Both the position numbers and the translations under genes were made by a program. This document shows positions 7,434 to 10,159 of a stretch of DNA of 10,159 nt, one piece after another (position 1 is the first letter of the stretch; each line of letters starts with the position of its first letter). The DNA is from Streptomyces sp. MMG1121. GTDB lineage: Bacteria; Actinomycetota; Actinomycetes; Streptomycetales; Streptomycetaceae. Below the pieces are notes generated by a model that made no database searches, was not told the DNA's origin, and worked only from the letters and a program-made list of their open reading frames with translations. The stretch lies in contig NZ_LGDV01000265.1 in assembly GCF_001280015.1 (NCBI RefSeq), positions 1 to 10,159 on the forward strand, read 5' to 3'.

Positions 7434-8320
7434 GCCGCTTCGAGTTCGTTGCCGACCACCGCGGCGCCTTCGGCGTGAAGCGGCCCTGCACCGTGCTGAA
7501 TCTGTCCCGGTCCGGGTTCTACCGGTGGCTGAAGACCGCGCCGGCCCGCGCCGCGAAGAAGGCCGCCGACGCCGCACTCACCCGACGGATACGCCAGGTC
7601 CACGCAGAGTCCGGGAGGACGTACGGGGCCAAGCGGATCACCGCCGAGCTTCGCGCGGACGGCTTGATGGTGAACCGCAAGCGCGTCGAGCGGCTCATGC
7701 GCCAACACGCTATCCGGGGAAGGAGGTTGAAGCGGCGGCACCGCACCACCATTCCGGACCCCGCCGCCCAGGCGGTGCCCGATCTGCTGCGGCGCAACTT
7801 CACCGCATCCGCCCCCGACCGGGCCTGGGTCGGCGACATCACCTATCTGCCGATCGCCGGCGGGAAGTTCCTGTACCTGGCCACCGTCATCGACGTGTTC
7901 TCCCGTAGCCTGCTGGGCTGGTCGATGACCGATCACATGCGGGCCGAGCTCGTCACCGACGCGCTCAACGCGGCCGTACGCACGCGCGGCGGCCGGGTGG
8001 ACGGCGTCATCTTCCACAGCGATCACGGGGCTCAGTACAGGTCGAAGGCATTCGCCGACGCCTGCCACCGGGCCGGGATCCTCCGATCCATGGCAGCGGT
8101 CGGCACCTCCGCGGACAACGCCGCCGCGGAGTCGTTCTTCGCCTCGCTCAAGCGGGAGATCCTCCCCGGCCGGCGCGGCTGGCCGACAGAACGGGCCGCG
8201 CGACTCGCGATCTTCCGCTGGCTCGGCTTCTACAACCACCAGCGCAGGCACTCCACGATCGGCTACCTCGCGCCGGTCGTCTTCGAACAGAGATCAACTA
8301 CGCTGGCCATTGCTGCATGA
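7430..8320 (+). CDS. IS3-family transposase orfB (DDE integrase core)
   Basis: This 296-residue catalytic subunit performs strand cleavage and transfer of the IS ends. An N-terminal HTH_21-like region contains YGAKRITAELRADGL (65-79). The rve core follows, with D136 (WVGDITYLP), D198 (FHSDHGAQY) and E234 (AAAESFFASLK); the 35-residue gap between the last two is the classic D(35)E of IS3. The end FYNHQRRHSTIGYLAP is typical. It starts at GTG 7430, overlapping the orfA stop as GTGA, in the -1 frame relative to orfA. Expression therefore probably depends on coupling or frameshifting from orfA, which is broken. All catalytic residues are present and length is normal. Confidence 0.93.
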   Translation: MSRFEFVADHRGAFGVKRPCTVLNLSRSGFYRWLKTAPARAAKKAADAALTRRIRQVHAESGRTYGAKRITAELRADGLMVNRKRVERLMRQHAIRGRRLKRRHRTTIPDPAAQAVPDLLRRNFTASAPDRAWVGDITYLPIAGGKFLYLATVIDVFSRSLLGWSMTDHMRAELVTDALNAAVRTRGGRVDGVIFHSDHGAQYRSKAFADACHRAGILRSMAAVGTSADNAAAESFFASLKREILPGRRGWPTERAARLAIFRWLGFYNHQRRHSTIGYLAPVVFEQRSTTLAIAA

Positions 8321-8325
8321 CAACC

Positions 8326-8354
8326 GGTGTCCACGATCAAGGTGGAAGCCCCCC
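8326..8354 (-). repeat. Right inverted repeat of the IS3-family element
   Basis: Complementary to 7083-7111 at 26 of 29 positions. It begins six bases after the orfB stop codon. Confidence 0.8.
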
Positions 8355-8368
8355 ACACTCCCCTGAAC

Positions 8369-8410
8369 GATCGGCAGCCCGGCTGGTCACCGACTCATCA
8401 GACAGGCTCT
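8369..8410. mobile_element. Probable tip of another, deleted insertion sequence
   Basis: The minus strand reads agagcctgtctgatgagtcg, then a CCAGCCGGGCTG stretch. From memory this resembles the terminal region of streptomycete IS5-type elements, but no transposase remains. The adjoining unknown gene fragment becomes readable directly after it, which fits an IS end at about 8410. This identification is tentative. Confidence 0.3.
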
Positions 8411-8411
8411 A

Positions 8412-8570
8412 GACCCCGAGCGTTTCCTTCTCCAGGTAGACGCCGGTGCGCCAGGAGATGTCACGTGGCGCGTCGACGTGCACTGGCTCTGCAATGGGCA
8501 GTCAGGTGTCGTGATCGCTGACGAGGAAGGACAGCCCTTCCGGCTCGTAACGAGCGAGCGGGATCGCTGA
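8412..8570 (+). pseudogene. C-terminal fragment of an unknown protein
   Basis: The frame starting at 8412 reads 52 codons to TGA 8568-8570: DPERFLLQVDAGAPGDVTWR, then VDVHWLCNGQSGVVIADEEG, then QPFRLVTSERDR. It has no start codon that makes sense and begins at the putative IS tip, so it looks like the tail of a gene whose front was removed. The alternating hydrophobic pattern and the end -QPFR resemble C-termini of small beta-rich hypothetical proteins of streptomycetes. I do not recognise a specific family. Confidence 0.4.
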
Positions 8571-8843
8571 CGGGAGCTGTCAAAGAAGCCGAAACGGCTG
8601 GGTTCGCTGTCAAACGACTCGATTGGATGACAAGGGACACCGGTGGGTGGCTGTGTCAGTTTCTGAGGAAGTCGTTTCGTCGTGACTTCGGGAGTTGTTT
8701 CTCGGGGGCGTGATCAATGTCAGTGACTTTTGGTGTCGCTCGTGTGCTGTGGGGCCGCCCGCTTGGTCACGATGAGAACCGGAACATCCCGCTGGGCGGG
8801 CAGCGCGCCGCCGAGACCGACACGGCCTGCGCCGACCTGCGAT
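8571..8843. other. Intergenic region downstream of the dehydrogenase
   Basis: No complete gene is visible. It contains two copies of gctgtcaaa (8576-8584 and 8606-8614, 30 bp apart) and the left copy of the diverged inverted repeat (8648-8724). On the minus strand an open frame from about 8815 to the stop at 8720 reads LPAQRDVPVLIVTKRAAPQH, which might be a gene remnant, but it has no start of its own. No convincing terminator for the dehydrogenase gene was found. Confidence 0.4.
8648..8724 (-). repeat. Diverged inverted repeat, left copy
   Basis: Read on the minus strand, this 77-base stretch aligns without gaps to 9913-9989 on the plus strand with about 52 identities. The best-kept blocks are actgacattg, aactccc/gactccc, agtcacg and cgaaacgact. 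Weaker similarity seems to extend about 13 bases further in on the dehydrogenase side (to about 8737). Confidence 0.6.
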
Positions 8844-9611
8844 TCACGTGCTCGGGAACAGGGGGCCGCCCGCCATGAGGCCGCCGTCGACCACGAGAAT
8901 GTGCCCGGTGACGTAGCTCGCCTTGTCCGAACCCAGATACTGGACAGCCTCGGCGATCTCCTCCGGGGTGCCTGCCCGGTGCATGGGCAGCACCGAATCG
9001 ACCGCGCCACGCGCCGTGTCGTCGCCGGTGAACCGCTCGTACATCGCGGTCCGGGTGTAGCCGGGCGCGACCGCGTTGACCCGGATGCCGTGCGCGGCGC
9101 CTTCGAGTGCGGCCGCCTTGGTGATGCCGACGACGGCGTGCTTGCTCCCGACGTACAAGGTCGCCCCGGGGTAACCCATCAGGCCGTAGCCGGAGCTGAC
9201 ATTGACGATGCTGCCGCCGCCCTGTTCCCTCATGACCCGGAACTCGTGCTTCAGGCACAGCAGCGTTCCCTTGACATTGGTATCGAAGGTGGCCTGGTAA
9301 GCCTCGTCGGTCACCTCGGTGACAGGGCCGGGTGTTCCCTCGGTGCCGGCGTTGTTGAAGGCGACATCGATCCGCCCGAACCGCGCGACCGCACGGTCGA
9401 CGAGGTCCTTCACATCGGCGTCGAAGCGGACGTCGGCACGCACGAACTCCGCCGGGGCACCGAGGCCGGCCAGCTCCCCGGCAAACTGCTCACCCACGTC
9501 CTCGTGACGGCCGGAGACCACAAGGTTCGCGCCTTGACGGGCGTAGGCCAAGGCGGTGGCGCGGCCGATACCGGTGAGCGCGCCCGTGATGAGGACGACG
9601 GGATCAGACAC
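8844..9611 (-). CDS. Short-chain dehydrogenase/reductase (SDR), classical type
   Basis: This 255-residue Rossmann-fold oxidoreductase is predicted to interconvert an alcohol and a ketone with NAD(P)(H); its substrate is not identifiable. All classical SDR motifs are intact: TGALTGIG (9-16) for the dinucleotide, R35 after the second strand, which favours NADP(H), AD60 for the adenine, NNAG (86-89), N112, S140, Y153 and K157 (YVGSK), the APGYTRT loop (182-188), and the end SYVTGHILVVDGG. Length is normal. GTG 9611 is chosen because GGAAGGA lies about nine bases upstream and the protein then begins MSDPVVLITG; the in-frame extension to 9920 shows no SDR similarity. No regulator or partner enzyme adjoins it. 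The leader carries a 19-bp tandem duplication and palindromes that could be operators. Confidence 0.93.
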   Translation of the reverse strand: MSDPVVLITGALTGIGRATALAYARQGANLVVSGRHEDVGEQFAGELAGLGAPAEFVRADVRFDADVKDLVDRAVARFGRIDVAFNNAGTEGTPGPVTEVTDEAYQATFDTNVKGTLLCLKHEFRVMREQGGGSIVNVSSGYGLMGYPGATLYVGSKHAVVGITKAAALEGAAHGIRVNAVAPGYTRTAMYERFTGDDTARGAVDSVLPMHRAGTPEEIAEAVQYLGSDKASYVTGHILVVDGGLMAGGPLFPST

Positions 9612-9656
9612 GTTGAGGGTCCTTCCTGTAACTACCCAGGTGAACGACGGCCAAGC

Positions 9657-9685
9657 GGTTCGGAACCCGCACGACACCGGGTTCC
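9657..9685. promoter_or_regulatory. Nested inverted repeats in the SDR leader
   Basis: GGTTC (9657-9661) and GAACC (9663-9667) form a short palindrome around one base. GGAACCC (9662-9668) also pairs with GGGTTCC (9679-9685) across 10 bases. They lie 46-74 bases upstream of the SDR start, where an operator would be expected. A regulator cannot be named. Confidence 0.35.
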
Positions 9686-9709
9686 TCTTCCGACACCGGG
9701 TTCCTCTTC
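9672..9709. repeat. Exact 19-bp tandem duplication upstream of the SDR gene
   Basis: The unit cgacaccgggttcctcttc occurs at 9672-9690 and again at 9691-9709 without a mismatch or gap. A following ggacaggggc is only a faint third copy. The first unit overlaps the right arm of the leader inverted repeat. It may be a doubled binding site or a replication-slippage product. Confidence 0.9.
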
Positions 9710-9912
9710 GGACAGGGGCGTATTCCCCGGTGCGCCCGCAAGGAAGGTGTCCCAGCCGGACGACAGCCGCATCGGACCCGACCGCCGTATCCATCGAACG
9801 GCGGCACTTGATGGTCCGTACGGCCCACGGACGGCGGCCGGGACCGACGACCCGAAAGCGGTCACGCGAGCGGGAGGCGAACGCCGCGAGCCCCCTGGTG
9901 ACATCAGAACAA
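9710..9912. other. Upstream region of the SDR gene without a clear gene
   Basis: A minus-strand frame is open from 9920 into the SDR gene, but its residues here are Arg-rich and compositionally unlike the enzyme. I see no protein family, RNA gene or convincing promoter hexamers. Confidence 0.4.
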
Positions 9913-9989
9913 ACTGACATTGCGAACTCGCTCAGCCAGTGACTCCCACAGTCACGTCGAAACGACTCCCGCGGTCACGTACAAAGCCA
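9913..9989 (+). repeat. Diverged inverted repeat, right copy
   Basis: This is the partner of 8648-8724 in opposite orientation. It also contains an internal direct repeat of the form gactccc(a/g)c(a/g)gtcacgt at 9941-9957 and 9964-9980, 23 bases apart. The first of these carries the palindrome GTGAC-N7-GTCAC (9939-9955). Confidence 0.6.
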
Positions 9990-10159
9990 GGTGGGCCTGC
10001 GTGGCTGCCGTAGCCGCGTGCACTGTAGTGGTCCTGTCCGTGATGGTTTTGGGCAGCTATGGCGGGCCCCGCCGCGGATACCGGACTCGACGGTGTGAGG
10101 GGGCGTGCTCCTGTGCGCCCGGGCCCCGGAGAGTAGTCCGGTATGCGGGTGGGGGAGCA
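9920..10159 (+). CDS. Possible 5' part of a small membrane or secreted protein
   Basis: The frame is open from TTG 9920 to the window edge (80 codons). It encodes a polar start, then YKAR followed by WACVAAVAACTVVVLSVMVLG, a 21-residue hydrophobic stretch flanked by basic residues, as in a signal anchor. The sequence after it is Arg/Gly-rich and overlaps an inverted repeat, so it may not be coding. No ribosome binding site was found for the TTG, and internal GTG 10001 or ATG 10043 are alternatives. It would be divergent from the SDR gene. Evidence is weak and the family is unknown. Confidence 0.22.
   Translation, partial: MRTRSASDSHSHVETTPAVTYKARWACVAAVAACTVVVLSVMVLGSYGGPRRGYRTRRCEGACSCAPGPRRVVRYAGGGA
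10078..10144. repeat. 10-bp perfect inverted repeat with a 47-base spacer
   Basis: ATACCGGACT (10078-10087) is exactly complementary to AGTCCGGTAT (10135-10144). The spacer holds the smaller palindrome cgggccccgg. It could form an RNA hairpin, or the arms could be paired binding sites. Function unknown. Confidence 0.45.

Larger units (their letters stand above)
7083..8354 (+). mobile_element. IS3-family insertion sequence, full length, orfA broken
   Basis: This 1272-bp element is bounded by imperfect inverted repeats: 7083-7111 on the left and the complement of 8326-8354 on the right match at 26 of 29 positions, sharing the exact core ttgatcgtggacacc. Inside are orfA and orfB in the usual order with a GTGA overlap. 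Flanking bases (tgaa on the left, acac on the right) do not show a target duplication, and the interrupted ISL3 gene does not resume on the right, so one flank was later deleted or rearranged. The exact tips could lie a few bases further out. The orfA frameshift probably makes it dependent on another copy. Confidence 0.82.

Noticed and set aside
7253..8251. 332-residue minus-strand open frame inside the IS3 element
   Set aside because: It is antisense to orfB, whose DDE motifs and inverted repeats fix the coding strand.
9672..9709. Possible CRISPR-like repeat
   Set aside because: There are only two directly adjoining copies with no spacer, so it is a simple tandem duplication.
8730..9917. 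395-residue plus-strand open frame
   Set aside because: It is antisense to the SDR gene, which has all family motifs on the minus strand.
9612..9920. Upstream in-frame extension of the SDR protein
   Set aside because: SDR similarity begins at MSDPVVLITG, with a ribosome binding site for GTG 9611. The extension is Arg-rich and contains the tandem repeat.

Overview
The window looks like an accessory region of a high-GC actinomycete, most probably Streptomyces or a close relative. The evidence is the strong G/C bias at third codon positions, the use of GTG starts, AGGA-type ribosome binding sites, and several insertion-sequence families common in streptomycetes. Identifications come from reading translated sequence and remembered family motifs; no database search was run.

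Layout. Positions 98-591 hold the 3' end of an IS256-family (Mutator-type) transposase and its right terminus. It abuts a beheaded gene (592-987) whose remaining C-terminus is a winged-helix-like domain. A hairpin terminator (1024-1059) separates this from a convergent minus-strand cluster. Read in transcription order, the cluster is a 1582-residue RHS/YD-repeat polymorphic toxin (6650-1902), a SUKH (SMI1/KNR4) immunity protein (1882-1346), and a small unknown ORF (1326-1036). The gaps between these genes are only 19 bp, so they probably form one operon. The toxin has a WXG100-like N-terminal domain, a hydrophobic helix, a Gly/His-rich linker, a DUF6531-type entry domain, a long YD-repeat barrel, the conserved RHS core end, and a C-terminal DNA/RNA non-specific endonuclease domain. 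The SUKH protein is its expected antidote.

Upstream of the toxin is a patchwork of mobile DNA. An ISL3-family transposase fragment (6878-7082) is cut at a codon boundary by a full-length IS3-family element (7083-8354). That element has 29-bp imperfect inverted repeats, an intact DDE orfB, and an orfA broken by a one-base deletion. The sequence right of the IS3 element does not continue the ISL3 gene. It carries what looks like another IS tip and a truncated unknown gene end (8412-8570), so a deletion or rearrangement followed insertion.

The right part holds an intact classical short-chain dehydrogenase/reductase (9611-8844, minus strand). Its leader contains an exact 19-bp tandem duplication and inverted repeats. 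A diverged inverted repeat of about 77 bp (8648-8724 and 9913-9989) brackets this gene. The last 240 bases contain a weakly supported ORF start with a hydrophobic helix and a 10-bp inverted repeat.

The only evident functional system is the contact-type toxin/immunity operon, a recognisable architecture rather than a wholly new one. The third operon gene and the repeat-bracketed dehydrogenase are the least explained parts.
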